Shown here one piece after another: positions 26,350 through 34,823 of a DNA stretch of 64,000 bases. The DNA is from an uncultured Armatimonadota bacterium. Lineage in GTDB: Bacteria > Armatimonadota > Fimbriimonadia > Fimbriimonadales > Fimbriimonadaceae. Both the position numbers and the translations under genes were made by a program. The stretch covers positions 1 through 64,000 of the forward strand of contig CAIVDU010000085.1 in NCBI GenBank assembly GCA_903904815.1, read 5' to 3'. Position 1 is the first letter of the stretch. The number at the start of each line of letters is the position of its first letter. The notes beneath the pieces were generated by a model, which searched no databases, had not been told where the DNA came from, and saw only the letters and a program-made list of their open reading frames with translations.

Positions 26350-26895
26350 CTAAGCGCCGCCCTTGATTTTGACGGTGGGCTCCGGTCGCCTTCGCAGCGA
26401 CTCTCGATTGAACCCAGGCACTGTAGCCTGTGCACCACCGGTTCCCCAATCGACAGGCTCGCCGCCGTCATACCAATAAGTTCCCGTGTTCAGATCCTTG
26501 TCAAATTCTCCGTAGAAACGAAAAATGCCTACTCCGGTATATCGACCAGAGACGTTCTTGCCGAAGAACTGTACCGCGTTGAACTCGCCAGTGATGACGA
26601 GCTTTCCGGAGCCGTGGAATACCTTCTTCTTGTACTTGGGGTTATCGTATTCCTCTCGGAGATTTCCGGAGGCGGTTACGTTACCGGAAGAAAGACCACT
26701 GACGAGCACGGTTCCCGTAAATTCGAACTCAAGCGCACCCTTCGCAGGCTTATCTGTGCCAAGAAGTTTAAAGCTACCAACCTTTGATTTGAAGTTGATG
26801 ACGTTTAGGTTCTCGGCGGCAGAGGCACTCGCCCCAAGGCTCATAGAGGCGAAGATGGCTGCGGCAGCGATGGGCAGGCGATTGCGTAGATGCAT
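26350..26895 (-). CDS. Secreted protein of unknown function
   Basis: 181 residues. The second of two consecutive ATG codons (26895) is preferred because a TAAACT box lies 7 bases ahead of it. An Ala-rich signal peptide (IAAAAIFASMSLGASASAA) predicts cleavage near residue 27. The mature protein is Gly/Lys/Phe-rich with repeated beta-strand patterns (KSKVGSFKLLGTDKPAKGAL, GVGIFRFYGEF) and a basic tail (NRESLRRRPEPTVKIKGGA). No family recognised. It shares an 85-base divergent promoter region with ccmE. Confidence 0.7.
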   Translation of the reverse strand: MHLRNRLPIAAAAIFASMSLGASASAAENLNVINFKSKVGSFKLLGTDKPAKGALEFEFTGTVLVSGLSSGNVTASGNLREEYDNPKYKKKVFHGSGKLVITGEFNAVQFFGKNVSGRYTGVGIFRFYGEFDKDLNTGTYWYDGGEPVDWGTGGAQATVPGFNRESLRRRPEPTVKIKGGA

Positions 26896-26902
26896 CATAA
26901 GA

Positions 26903-26908
26903 AGTTTA
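26903..26908 (-). promoter_or_regulatory. -10 box (TAAACT), leaderless-type
   Basis: Minus-strand TAAACT, 4 bases before the first ATG and 7 before the second (26895). It argues for the second ATG. Confidence 0.4.
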
Positions 26909-26966
26909 TCTCATCAACCACTGTCGCGACCTATTCGTTCCCGGCGTAGCAATACCTAGTTTCGGG

Positions 26967-26972
26967 TAGCTT
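26967..26972 (+). promoter_or_regulatory. -10 box (TAGCTT), leaderless-type
   Basis: TAGCTT lies 8 bases before the ATG at 26981 of ccmE (5 before the alternative TTG at 26978). Confidence 0.35.
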
Positions 26973-26980
26973 GATGATTG

Positions 26981-27379
26981 ATGATTAGGGGAAGTATCGT
27001 TTCGGGAGCTATAGCGTTAATTGCGGTCGCGGCTGTGCTTGTTACCTTTTCGAATGGTGGCAGTCCCTACGTGACCATGTCTCAGGCGAAGAAGATGAAA
27101 GACGATCACCTGCACCTCGCGGGCGATCTCCTTAAAGAAACAGTCACCCCGGACGTCCTTCATCACACCCTCCACTTTAAGTTGCGCGACACTGACGGCG
27201 CCGTCGTAAGCGTTGTCTACCAAGGCGAAGTTCCCGCGAATATGACGGAAGCGACCAAGGTGGTTGCCATTGGACACGCTGATGGCGACATTTTTAGTTC
27301 AGATAAGCTTTTGGTGAAGTGTCCTTCGAAGTACGAAGAGCAGCCCAAGGCGGGCGCTCCAACTTACAAAGCGAGCTAA
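26981..27379 (+). CDS. ccmE: Cytochrome c maturation haem chaperone CcmE, CxxxY variant
   Basis: 132 residues. An N-terminal helix (VSGAIALIAVAAVLVTF, residues 7-23) anchors an OB-fold beta barrel with DLLKETVTPDVLHHTLHFKL, AVVSVVYQGEVPANM and TKVVAIGHADGDIFSSDKLL. The haem-attachment loop reads LLVKCPSKYEE: Cys114 and Tyr118, not the HxxxY histidine of E. coli CcmE. CxxxY CcmE proteins are known from archaea, Desulfovibrio and some other bacteria, and bind haem through the Cys. ccmF follows 12 bases on. CcmE passes haem to CcmF for attachment to apocytochrome c outside the cytoplasm. Start ATG preferred over the TTG one codon earlier. Confidence 0.88.
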   Translation: MIRGSIVSGAIALIAVAAVLVTFSNGGSPYVTMSQAKKMKDDHLHLAGDLLKETVTPDVLHHTLHFKLRDTDGAVVSVVYQGEVPANMTEATKVVAIGHADGDIFSSDKLLVKCPSKYEEQPKAGAPTYKAS

Positions 27380-27391
27380 GGAACCACACGT

Positions 27392-29761
27392 TTGAATCCT
27401 GATCCAACCTCCGGCCTCGCTCACGCCCCAAGCTGGGCACTTTTCGCAGGCCAGTTCGGCAAAGTCTCGGTTTCTCTCGGTCTTGCGCTTTTCATTGTCG
27501 CAATTCTGATTTGGGCAATTCGTGGTACTCAACCGAAAGCTATCAAGCTGGCCACGGCCCTTTTCGTAACTGGCTGTGGGACCCTGTTTGCCGCGATAGG
27601 GGTTCTAGCTGCCCTTTTCATCAACAACCAGTTCGAATTCAAGTACGTCTACTCGCACGGTGGGGCCGACACTTCCCTCTCCTACAAGATCGCAAGCGTG
27701 TGGACCGCACAGGAAGGCAGTTTTCTCCTGTGGGGATGTACCTCCGCCCTGTTTGGCATTCTTACCATCTGGGGAACCGGCATCTACAAGCGCTGGTACG
27801 GAATTGCTTACGCGACATTCCTCGCCGCCATCTGCGGAATTCTCACCTACGAATCGCCATTTAACTTGATGGCGGAAGCCCAACAGCACGGAATCACTTT
27901 CCTGCCCCCCGACGGTTCTGGCATGACGCCGTCGCTCCAGAACTACTGGGTCATCATCCACCCTCCCACGATCTTCATGGGCTTTGGATCTCTGACGGTC
28001 ATGTTCGCTTACGCAGTCGCCGCCATGCTGACCGGCAACGCCCAGGCGTGGGTTGCTAAGGCTCGCCCTTGGACCCTCGTTTCCGCATCGATCCTGGGAC
28101 TCGGTCTGTGCATGGGCGGAATGTGGGCCTATGAGACCCAGGGCTGGGGCGGATTCTGGGCTTGGGACCCCGTCGAGAATGTCAGCTTCGTGCCGTGGCT
28201 TTTCTGCGCCGCCCTCATTCACGGGTTCATCGTTCAAAACACGAAGAGTCGGTGGACGGCGTCCAACTTGCTGCTTGGAGGCATGCCATTCCTGGCCTTT
28301 GTCTACGGCACGTTCCTCACCCGTTCCGGGCTGCTAGACAAAGTTAGCAATCACAGCTTTGCCTCGATGGACCGAAATGCGCTCGTGATCTTGCGCGCAT
28401 TCATGGTGGCGGTGGCCGCGATCTACTTCACCTTGTTCCTCACCCGGGGCCGTGCCCTGGCCCTCAAGGATAAGAAAGACGACCCGGACCGAGGAATCGC
28501 ACGGGAAGGTTTCTACCGTTTCTCGGTGATCACCGTGAGCCTCTTTGCGACCGTCGTCTCCCTCGGAATGAGCTGGCCGGTAATTACCGCACTGAGGGGC
28601 GGTCAGGGTTCAGCAATCGAAGAACCGACCTATCACATGGTTGTTGCTTGGTTCTTTGTCCCGGTCATGCTCGCGATGGCCGTCGCCCCGTTCGTCAGCT
28701 GGCGAACGATGTCGACAAAGGACCTTTGGATTCGCACCTCAAGTGTCGTCAGTCTAAGCGCCGGTCTCACCGGCTTCGGCATGTTGGCGCTCACCAATGG
28801 AACTTACGGTGTCCACCTGCTCGGTGGAGAGCACGTGCACATGCCATTCGGTACGCAGATGCCATTGGTGCCTTGGTTGGCCGTTCTCTTGTTCGGATGC
28901 ATCTTTGTCGCGGTTGGGAACATCTGGAGAGCGGTAGAGACATCCAAGCGCTCTTCCTCGAGCCTGGGTGGGTTCGTTGCTCACTTAGGCTTTGCCACCC
29001 TTATGGCCGGCCTAATCCTGTCCCGAGGCTTCGAACAAAAAGCGTCCGACTACGTTCAAGTCGGCGCGCCGGCAAAGCTTCTTGACTACGAGGTCGCGTA
29101 CAAGGGCATGCAGGGTAAGGGCGTGACGGATCGAGACGGCAAGGTCCTGTTCGACATTGCCTCCCCCGACGGTTCACATTTCGAAGCCCGTCCTGGCTTC
29201 TACATGTATGAGACCGGCGAGGCCCAGCCGGGCGTTCAAACGTGGCCACATATTGAGAAGACCTTCTCCCATGACGTCTATCTCTCTTTGCACCCGCCGA
29301 TTGTGGAGGTCTGGGACGCCCCTCAAACCCTATCTCCGGGCACAACCAAGACGATCGACAAGTTCACGGTCACTTACCTTGAGCCCACAACAGAGGGCCC
29401 TCTCGGACAGCCAGGCGCGAAGTTTGGCGCCAAATTAAGAGTCCAAACCCCCGAAGGTGTTTTTGACGTTCACCCCACGGTCACTATTCAGCAAGGCGGA
29501 TTAACGCCCGATATGGTAGCAGTAGGTCCAAGTTTCCAGATGTTTATGAGTCGGATGGATGCGGCGGACCACTCGGTCGTGGTTCAATTGATGTTCCGCC
29601 ACCCGCTCTATCCCGTCGATCTTTTCTACAAACCGTTGACGTCCCTCGTCTGGCTAGGCACAGGCATCCTCACTCTGGGAGGATTTCTTTCCGCTTACAC
29701 TCGCCGAGTGCGACGAACTAGTAAGGCTAGACTGCCGCTCGATTCAGACACCGACGCCTGA
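27392..29761 (+). CDS. ccmF: Cytochrome c haem lyase subunit CcmF
   Basis: 789 residues, starting at TTG with AAGGAA about 10 bases upstream. It has more than ten transmembrane helices. The haem-handling tryptophan-rich (WWD) segment GWGGFWAWDPVENVSF is at residues 251-266, and external histidines are present (YWVIIHPPTIFMGFGS near 185-200, SNHSF near 325). A large extracytoplasmic domain lies near 545-735 before the last helix. CcmF takes haem from CcmE and ligates it to CxxCH of apocytochromes. CcmH, CcmG and the CcmABCD exporter genes are not here, so the set is split. It is longer than typical E. coli CcmF (about 650), mostly because of the C-terminal soluble part. Confidence 0.95.
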   Translation: MNPDPTSGLAHAPSWALFAGQFGKVSVSLGLALFIVAILIWAIRGTQPKAIKLATALFVTGCGTLFAAIGVLAALFINNQFEFKYVYSHGGADTSLSYKIASVWTAQEGSFLLWGCTSALFGILTIWGTGIYKRWYGIAYATFLAAICGILTYESPFNLMAEAQQHGITFLPPDGSGMTPSLQNYWVIIHPPTIFMGFGSLTVMFAYAVAAMLTGNAQAWVAKARPWTLVSASILGLGLCMGGMWAYETQGWGGFWAWDPVENVSFVPWLFCAALIHGFIVQNTKSRWTASNLLLGGMPFLAFVYGTFLTRSGLLDKVSNHSFASMDRNALVILRAFMVAVAAIYFTLFLTRGRALALKDKKDDPDRGIAREGFYRFSVITVSLFATVVSLGMSWPVITALRGGQGSAIEEPTYHMVVAWFFVPVMLAMAVAPFVSWRTMSTKDLWIRTSSVVSLSAGLTGFGMLALTNGTYGVHLLGGEHVHMPFGTQMPLVPWLAVLLFGCIFVAVGNIWRAVETSKRSSSSLGGFVAHLGFATLMAGLILSRGFEQKASDYVQVGAPAKLLDYEVAYKGMQGKGVTDRDGKVLFDIASPDGSHFEARPGFYMYETGEAQPGVQTWPHIEKTFSHDVYLSLHPPIVEVWDAPQTLSPGTTKTIDKFTVTYLEPTTEGPLGQPGAKFGAKLRVQTPEGVFDVHPTVTIQQGGLTPDMVAVGPSFQMFMSRMDAADHSVVVQLMFRHPLYPVDLFYKPLTSLVWLGTGILTLGGFLSAYTRRVRRTSKARLPLDSDTDA

Positions 29762-29781
29762 ATCAAGCATTCAATCAGAAA

Positions 29782-30144
29782 ATGCGCTTCTCCCAGCTAC
29801 TCAAAGCAAAACTCCACCACGCCCACGTGACCTACGCGAATCCCGACTATGTCGGATCGATCGAAGTCGACCGGAGGCTCATGGAGCAAGTCGGTCTGAT
29901 GGACGGTGAACTCGTTCACGTTTGGGGTGTCGATCATACGTCCCGCATCATCACGTACGTTTTTGCCGGGCCTCTCGGAACCATCGGCCTAAATGGCGGC
30001 GCTGCTCGATTTTTCAGCCCCGGAGACCGCGTCATTATCGCCGCTTTCGACCTGAGTGATGAGCCGATTATCCCTAAGATCGTGCTTCTAAATGAGAAGA
30101 ATGAGGTTGTCCGAGACATGACTCCTTTCTCCGTCATGGGTTAG
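29782..30144 (+). CDS. panD: Aspartate 1-decarboxylase (pyruvoyl enzyme precursor)
   Basis: 120 residues. PanD makes beta-alanine from aspartate for pantothenate and coenzyme A. The self-cleavage site Gly25-Ser26 is present (DYVGSIEVD), producing the pyruvoyl group on Ser26. Lys10 (LKAKLHHAHVT), Tyr58-equivalent (IITYVFAG) and the Asn/Gly loop (GLNGGAARFFSPGD) are kept. It sits 20 bases after ccmF and 15 before pyrE, so these three are likely one transcript although the pathways are unrelated. No other pan gene is present. Confidence 0.96.
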   Translation: MRFSQLLKAKLHHAHVTYANPDYVGSIEVDRRLMEQVGLMDGELVHVWGVDHTSRIITYVFAGPLGTIGLNGGAARFFSPGDRVIIAAFDLSDEPIIPKIVLLNEKNEVVRDMTPFSVMG

Positions 30145-30159
30145 GGTTAACTCCCGAGT

Positions 30160-30723
30160 GTGAATTTAGGCGCACTGCTCGAATCCTCGGGAGCCATCCT
30201 CCGTGGCCACTTTCTTCTTACTTCTGGACGCCATTCGGATGTGTATTTCGAGAAATTTCGGGTCCTCGAAAAGCCAGACGTTCTCAGCGCGCTCTGCACC
30301 GAGATCGCCAATTTCTATAAGGGCCATGAACTTGAGTTCGTAGCGGGGCCCACAACTGGCGGAATCATCATCGCGTTCGAAGTCGCGCGGCAACTGGGAC
30401 TTCCCGCCGTGTACGTCGAAACCGAGAATGGCGCGAAAACCCTCCGACGAGGAAAAACCCTCGAGAAGGGTTCTCGAGGACTCATCGTCGATGACGTGCT
30501 CACCACCGGCCGATCCTTAGTCGAGACGAGAGAGGCCATAGAGACAGCCGGCGGACTGGTCGAAGCTTACGCCGTCCTCATCGATCGTGCGGCGCCGGGA
30601 CTCGATCTTGGAAAACCACTGCATGCCGCGTTCAAGGTCGAAGCACAGTCCTTCGCTCCAGACGAGGTTCCGGAGTGGCTGGCTGCCATTCCAATCACGA
30701 AACCAGGAACACGGGCGATCTAG
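30160..30723 (+). CDS. pyrE: Orotate phosphoribosyltransferase
   Basis: 187 residues starting at GTG. It converts orotate and PRPP to OMP in pyrimidine synthesis. Motifs: GHFLLTSGRHSDVYFEKF, FVAGPTTGGIIIAFEVAR, the flexible loop KTLRRGKTLEKG, and the PRPP-binding GLIVDDVLTTGRSL. The GTG is set by the length match and by the stop of panD 15 bases earlier. The last four bases overlap the pilT-like gene tail to tail. Confidence 0.96.
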   Translation: MNLGALLESSGAILRGHFLLTSGRHSDVYFEKFRVLEKPDVLSALCTEIANFYKGHELEFVAGPTTGGIIIAFEVARQLGLPAVYVETENGAKTLRRGKTLEKGSRGLIVDDVLTTGRSLVETREAIETAGGLVEAYAVLIDRAAPGLDLGKPLHAAFKVEAQSFAPDEVPEWLAAIPITKPGTRAI

Positions 30724-32012
30724 GCGCCTTTTGCGATTCGGGCGAAAGACTCCTTGTCAACCGCCCGCATCAGGCAGTCCTCATAGCTGCAGGTACCGGC
30801 CCGGAAGTGGCCGGCGAGGCTGCTATCCATCGTCTGCATTCCCAGGTTCTTGCTCGTCTCGATGATCGAGTACATCTGATGCGTCTTCCCTTCCCGGATG
30901 AGATTCTTGACGGCGGCGGTGCCAAGCATGACCTCGATCGCCGCCGATCTGCCCCCTCCGAACCGGGGAAGCAACTGCTGCGCAATAACCGCCTCCAATG
31001 TATTTCCAAGTAGGATTCGAATTTGGTCCTGCTGACTAGTGGGAAACACATCGACGAGCCGGTCGATCGTCGACGGGGCGTTGCGAGTGTGCAACGTGCC
31101 GAAGACCAAGTGTCCGGTTTCGGAGAGGGTGAGCGCCGCCTCGATGGTTTCGAGGTCGCGCATCTCGCCCACGAGCACGATGTCGGGGTCCTCACGGAGA
31201 ACGGCTCTGAGCGCCGCGCCAAAAGAATTCGTATCCGAGTGCATTTCGCGCTGATTGACCATGCACCGCTTGTGCGAGTGGAGATACTCGATAGGATCCT
31301 CGATCGTCAGGATGTGGCTGGTGCGCGTCTCGTTGATGTCGTCGATAATCGAAGCGATCGTCGTCGACTTTCCAGAGCCAGTCGGACCAGTGACCAGAAT
31401 CAATCCGCTTGTCCGCTTGGTAAGTTCTCGAATCACTGGAGGAAGACCCAGCGACTTGAAGGAAGGTATGCGCGTTGGAATGGCCCGCAACGCCCCGGCA
31501 ACCGATCCCCGCTGAAGATAGACGTTGAACCGAAATCGGGCTAATTCGTGAACGGAGTAGGCGAAGTCAAGCTCGTGGTCTGTCTCGAATCGATGGACGT
31601 GCTCGTCACACAAAGTGTCATACACTAAGCGTCGGGTGTCCGAAGGCGTCAGAGGCTTGAACGGCAAAGGCGCCATCTCTCCGTCGTGACGAATCATGGG
31701 CGGTAGGCCAACTGTCAGGTGGATATCGCTCGCTTGCCGCGCAAGGGCCATCCTAAGAATCTCGTCGATATGCACCCTCGAAGCGTCAAGCAATTCTGCG
31801 GCATCGTGTCCGGCTCGAATGGCCTGGTTACGGTACTCCTCGCGAGGCGAAGGCAGCGGGATATCATCGAGTCGTGGGGGCGCGAGTGGCGATGGCAGCG
31901 ATTCGACCACTTCCCCATTGCGCGGATCGAAGATGGCCCCTTCCTGAATCAATGGCGACACTTCCGAATCGGGTTCCCCCAAAACTTTGCTCCAAGAGAA
32001 TCCGTTCGACAT
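30720..32012 (-). CDS. pilT: Type IV pilus retraction ATPase PilT-like
   Basis: 430 residues. The first 75 residues are a Pro/Glu-rich extension absent from ordinary PilT (about 345 residues). After it come the PilT N-terminal domain (EILRMALARQASDIHLTVG), Walker A GPTGSGKSTTIASII, the Asp box TIEDPIEYLHSHK, Walker B region DIVLVGEMRDLETIEAALTL, His box (TGHLVFGTLHTRNA) and the C-terminal AAVKNLIREGKTHQMYSIIE typical of PilT. It powers pilus retraction. With pilB and an HDOD gene upstream on the same strand it forms a pilus-motor operon. Confidence 0.92.
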   Translation of the reverse strand: MSNGFSWSKVLGEPDSEVSPLIQEGAIFDPRNGEVVESLPSPLAPPRLDDIPLPSPREEYRNQAIRAGHDAAELLDASRVHIDEILRMALARQASDIHLTVGLPPMIRHDGEMAPLPFKPLTPSDTRRLVYDTLCDEHVHRFETDHELDFAYSVHELARFRFNVYLQRGSVAGALRAIPTRIPSFKSLGLPPVIRELTKRTSGLILVTGPTGSGKSTTIASIIDDINETRTSHILTIEDPIEYLHSHKRCMVNQREMHSDTNSFGAALRAVLREDPDIVLVGEMRDLETIEAALTLSETGHLVFGTLHTRNAPSTIDRLVDVFPTSQQDQIRILLGNTLEAVIAQQLLPRFGGGRSAAIEVMLGTAAVKNLIREGKTHQMYSIIETSKNLGMQTMDSSLAGHFRAGTCSYEDCLMRAVDKESFARIAKGA

Positions 32013-32072
32013 CGAGTTTAAAGGTTCCTTACGATCTTTCAGTCAGACCATGCAGACTCACTGGGATATGGG

Positions 32073-32912
32073 TCAGAACCGCTGCTCGTTGTCCGAGAGA
32101 ACTTCGGCACACGTCTGGGTCAAGCCCGTGAGGGCTTCGATGTCAAAACCCATGATCTCGGCCGCCCACATCGGTGGCGCCCCAAAATCACCCTTCGCGT
32201 GGTGGGACAGCCAAGAAGCAAGCGCCAGACATGCCCGATGATTTCCGGCGGTGTCGGCTGGATGTGCAGGTTGGGTGTATCGCAGGGCTGATTGCAGGAC
32301 CTCCGGGAGTCCCCATTTCTCACAGGCGGCCGCGGCCACTTCCGAATGGTCGTATCCATAAAGATCCCTTTCCGCGACATAGTCCGGGATACCCATGCGG
32401 GTCATTTCCATCACCCGCTCGTAATCGGCGCCCGCATAGCGGTCGATGAGAGTCTTGCCGATCTGGTGTAACAGGCCGCATGTGTAGGCCTCGTCTGCGG
32501 GTACTCGGAGGGTTTTAGCCGCCAACCAGCGGGCGCCCACTGCGGTGTCGATGGAGTGACGCCACCACTCTCGGCGTCGGAGCGATTCCTTGTCGGTTTT
32601 TCCAACGAACAGGTCATAAGCACCCACCGTCAGAGCTACGTTGCGCAGGTTCCGAAAGCCGAGGAATCCTGCCGCCTCTCGAATGGACGAAACCTTGCGA
32701 GGGAGACCGAACGACGCGCTGTTCGCTAGGACTAGTACTTTGCCGCTAAACCCAGGGTCTACGACGATCGTCTTCTCGATTTCGGCGGCACTCGCCTCAC
32801 CCGACGCCGTAAGTTCGAGCACTTTGAAAACGACGTGTGGCAGAACACTCAGATCCTGGATCTTGACTGTTAGTTCCTTCAGACTCAGCGGATTCGCAAC
32901 CTTGGTTTCCAT
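32073..32912 (-). CDS. HDOD-domain protein
   Basis: 279 residues. The HDOD domain covers about 15-215: LSVLPHVVFKVLELTASGEA, IVVDPGFSGKVLVLANSASF, then FRNLRNVALTVGAYDLF. The HD-like spot reads CGLLHQIGKTLIDRY, with Gln instead of the metal-binding Asp, as usual for the non-catalytic HDOD group. These proteins are regulatory and occur with pili, chemotaxis and c-di-GMP systems. It sits between pilB (75 bases) and pilT (60 bases) on the same strand, so a role in switching or placing the pilus motors is likely. No output domain is attached. Confidence 0.9.
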   Translation of the reverse strand: METKVANPLSLKELTVKIQDLSVLPHVVFKVLELTASGEASAAEIEKTIVVDPGFSGKVLVLANSASFGLPRKVSSIREAAGFLGFRNLRNVALTVGAYDLFVGKTDKESLRRREWWRHSIDTAVGARWLAAKTLRVPADEAYTCGLLHQIGKTLIDRYAGADYERVMEMTRMGIPDYVAERDLYGYDHSEVAAAACEKWGLPEVLQSALRYTQPAHPADTAGNHRACLALASWLSHHAKGDFGAPPMWAAEIMGFDIEALTGLTQTCAEVLSDNEQRF

Positions 32913-32987
32913 TCTGTTTGGGTCTCGTTTTGCAATCTAAATATCGGAACGAAGTCGAGGGGTCTTCACACTTGTAAGTTGTGGAAA

Positions 32988-34712
32988 TTAGGCGTAAATG
33001 ACCCGGAGGACTTCGTCCACCGTCGTGATGCCCAGCAGAACTTTCTCCACCGCATCCATTTGTAGGGTGTGCATCCCGTTTTCCATCGCGAGAGCACGAA
33101 TGATGTGACTAGGCGACCGCTCTAGGATCTTGTTTCGGATCTCGTCATTCATCATCAGGAGTTCATGAACACCGGTTCGTCCCTTGTAACCGGTCTGTTT
33201 ACACTTGTCGCAACCCTTGCCTTTGAAGAGAGTCAGTTCCGACGCGCTCGTGTTTAGCAAATCGTCCGAAAGCGGGAATCCATAGCGAAGCAGTAGTTCG
33301 CGCGGAGCACTGTACGACTCCTTGCATGCGGGGCAGATCTGCCTTACCAAGCGTTGGGCGAGAACGGCCACCACCGAAGAAGAGATGAGGAACGGCTCCA
33401 CGCCCATGTCGATCAGTCGGGTAGCGGCGGACGGGGCGTCGTTGGTATGAAGCGTGCTAAGAACGAGGTGGCCCGTTAGCGCCGCTTCCATGGCGATCGT
33501 CGCTGTTTCATGGTCTCGCATTTCACCCACCATGATCACGTCCGGGTCCTGACGCAACATCGCACGAAGCCCCGCTGAGAAGGTCATGCCCGCCTTATTG
33601 TTCACACCGCATTGATTGATGCCGCTGAGTTCATACTCGACTGGGTCCTCGATCGTGATGATGTTGTTTTGGCCAGTGTTGATCTTGTTTAGGATCGAGT
33701 ACAGCGTGGTCGACTTACCAGAGCCCGTCGGCCCCGTGACCAAGATGATCCCGTAGTTCCGGGTGCAGATGTCTTCAATTTGCCGGAGGTTCCGCTCGAC
33801 AAAGCCCAACTTGCCCAGCCCGACGTTGATGCCGGACTTATCGAGGATTCGCATGACGATCTTTTCGCCATGAACCGTGGGGAGCGTGCTGACTCGGAAG
33901 TCATATTCAACTCCCCCGATGGCGGCGCTGATTCGATTGTCCTGGGGTACTCGCTTCTCCGAGATATCCATCTCGGACATGATCTTCATGCGGCTACAAA
34001 GTGGTGCAACCACCTTTCTCGGCAAGCGCATGCCGTCGGTGAGGATGCCGTCGACGCGGTACCGGATGCGCATTCCGTTCTTCTGCGGCTCCATGTGGAT
34101 GTCGCTGGCCTTGTCGTGAACTCCCTGGCTGATGATGAGGTTGGCCAGTCGAATAATCGGGGCGTCGTCTCCCATCTCCCGAAGTTCGTCGTCGGTCAGG
34201 TCCTCATCCGACTCGGAGTTGAACTGGACTTGATCGCTGGCGAAGTCCTTCATAACCCCGGCCAGCGCATCGTTCACGTGCGTCTCGCTTCGATATAGGG
34301 TGGCGATGAGGGCCATGAGCTCCTCTTCCATCGCGATGAAGGACTCAATTTCGAGCCCGGTGATCATCCGAAGTTCGTCGATGACGAATACATCGAGTGG
34401 ATTGGCCATCGCGACGAACAGCTTGTTGTCCCGTCGCTCGATCGGAATGGCCTTAAACTTCTTCGCTAGCGGCGCGCTGATGAGAGCAACCGCTTCCGGT
34501 TCGGGGACGCACTCCGCGATCTCGATGTACTGGATGCCCCAGAGTTTTCCGAGGCACCGAACCCGATCACGGTCGTTGATGAGCCCCATCGTGACCAGCA
34601 GTTTGCCCAGGGGTTCCGACCCGCCGAGCTCATGTTGCTTCTCGATGGCCATTTGGAGCTGATCTTCTGAGATCAACCCTTCCTGTATGAACACGTCCCC
34701 CGTCAAGATCAT
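32988..34712 (-). CDS. pilB: Type IV pilus assembly ATPase PilB
   Basis: 574 residues. The N-terminal MshEN/T2SSE_N domain covers about 1-170 (LISEDQLQMAIEKQHELGG and LWGIQYIEIAEC). The ATPase core has Walker A GPTGSGKSTTLYSIL, TIEDPVEYELSGINQ, the Walker B part DPDVIMVGEMRDHETATIAM and the His box GHLVLSTLHTND. A zinc-type tetracysteine follows (CPAC and, after about 40 residues, CDKC), typical of PilB/GspE. It powers pilus extension. First gene of a three-gene minus-strand operon with HDOD and pilT. The alternative, GspE of type II secretion, is less likely because pilT follows. Confidence 0.93.
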   Translation of the reverse strand: MILTGDVFIQEGLISEDQLQMAIEKQHELGGSEPLGKLLVTMGLINDRDRVRCLGKLWGIQYIEIAECVPEPEAVALISAPLAKKFKAIPIERRDNKLFVAMANPLDVFVIDELRMITGLEIESFIAMEEELMALIATLYRSETHVNDALAGVMKDFASDQVQFNSESDEDLTDDELREMGDDAPIIRLANLIISQGVHDKASDIHMEPQKNGMRIRYRVDGILTDGMRLPRKVVAPLCSRMKIMSEMDISEKRVPQDNRISAAIGGVEYDFRVSTLPTVHGEKIVMRILDKSGINVGLGKLGFVERNLRQIEDICTRNYGIILVTGPTGSGKSTTLYSILNKINTGQNNIITIEDPVEYELSGINQCGVNNKAGMTFSAGLRAMLRQDPDVIMVGEMRDHETATIAMEAALTGHLVLSTLHTNDAPSAATRLIDMGVEPFLISSSVVAVLAQRLVRQICPACKESYSAPRELLLRYGFPLSDDLLNTSASELTLFKGKGCDKCKQTGYKGRTGVHELLMMNDEIRNKILERSPSHIIRALAMENGMHTLQMDAVEKVLLGITTVDEVLRVIYA

Positions 34713-34811
34713 CTGGTCTTCAAGCTCACCTCTTCCTTCCGCGATGGGCCTCTTGAGCCCCTCGTAAGATTTCTAGCCAGTTCGATTAACCCGTCAATCT
34801 TCAGGGCTGGT

Positions 34812-34817
34812 TATAAT
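34812..34817 (+). promoter_or_regulatory. Consensus -10 box (TATAAT), leaderless-type
   Basis: A perfect TATAAT with 6 bases (TTCGGG) before the ATG at 34824. Normal spacing puts transcription start on the A of the ATG. This is the clearest leaderless-type start in the window. Confidence 0.6.
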
Positions 34818-34823
34818 TTCGGG

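Noticed and set aside
27605-28237. 210-residue ORF opposite ccmF
   Set aside because: Low-complexity, charged composition typical of the antisense of a membrane-protein gene.
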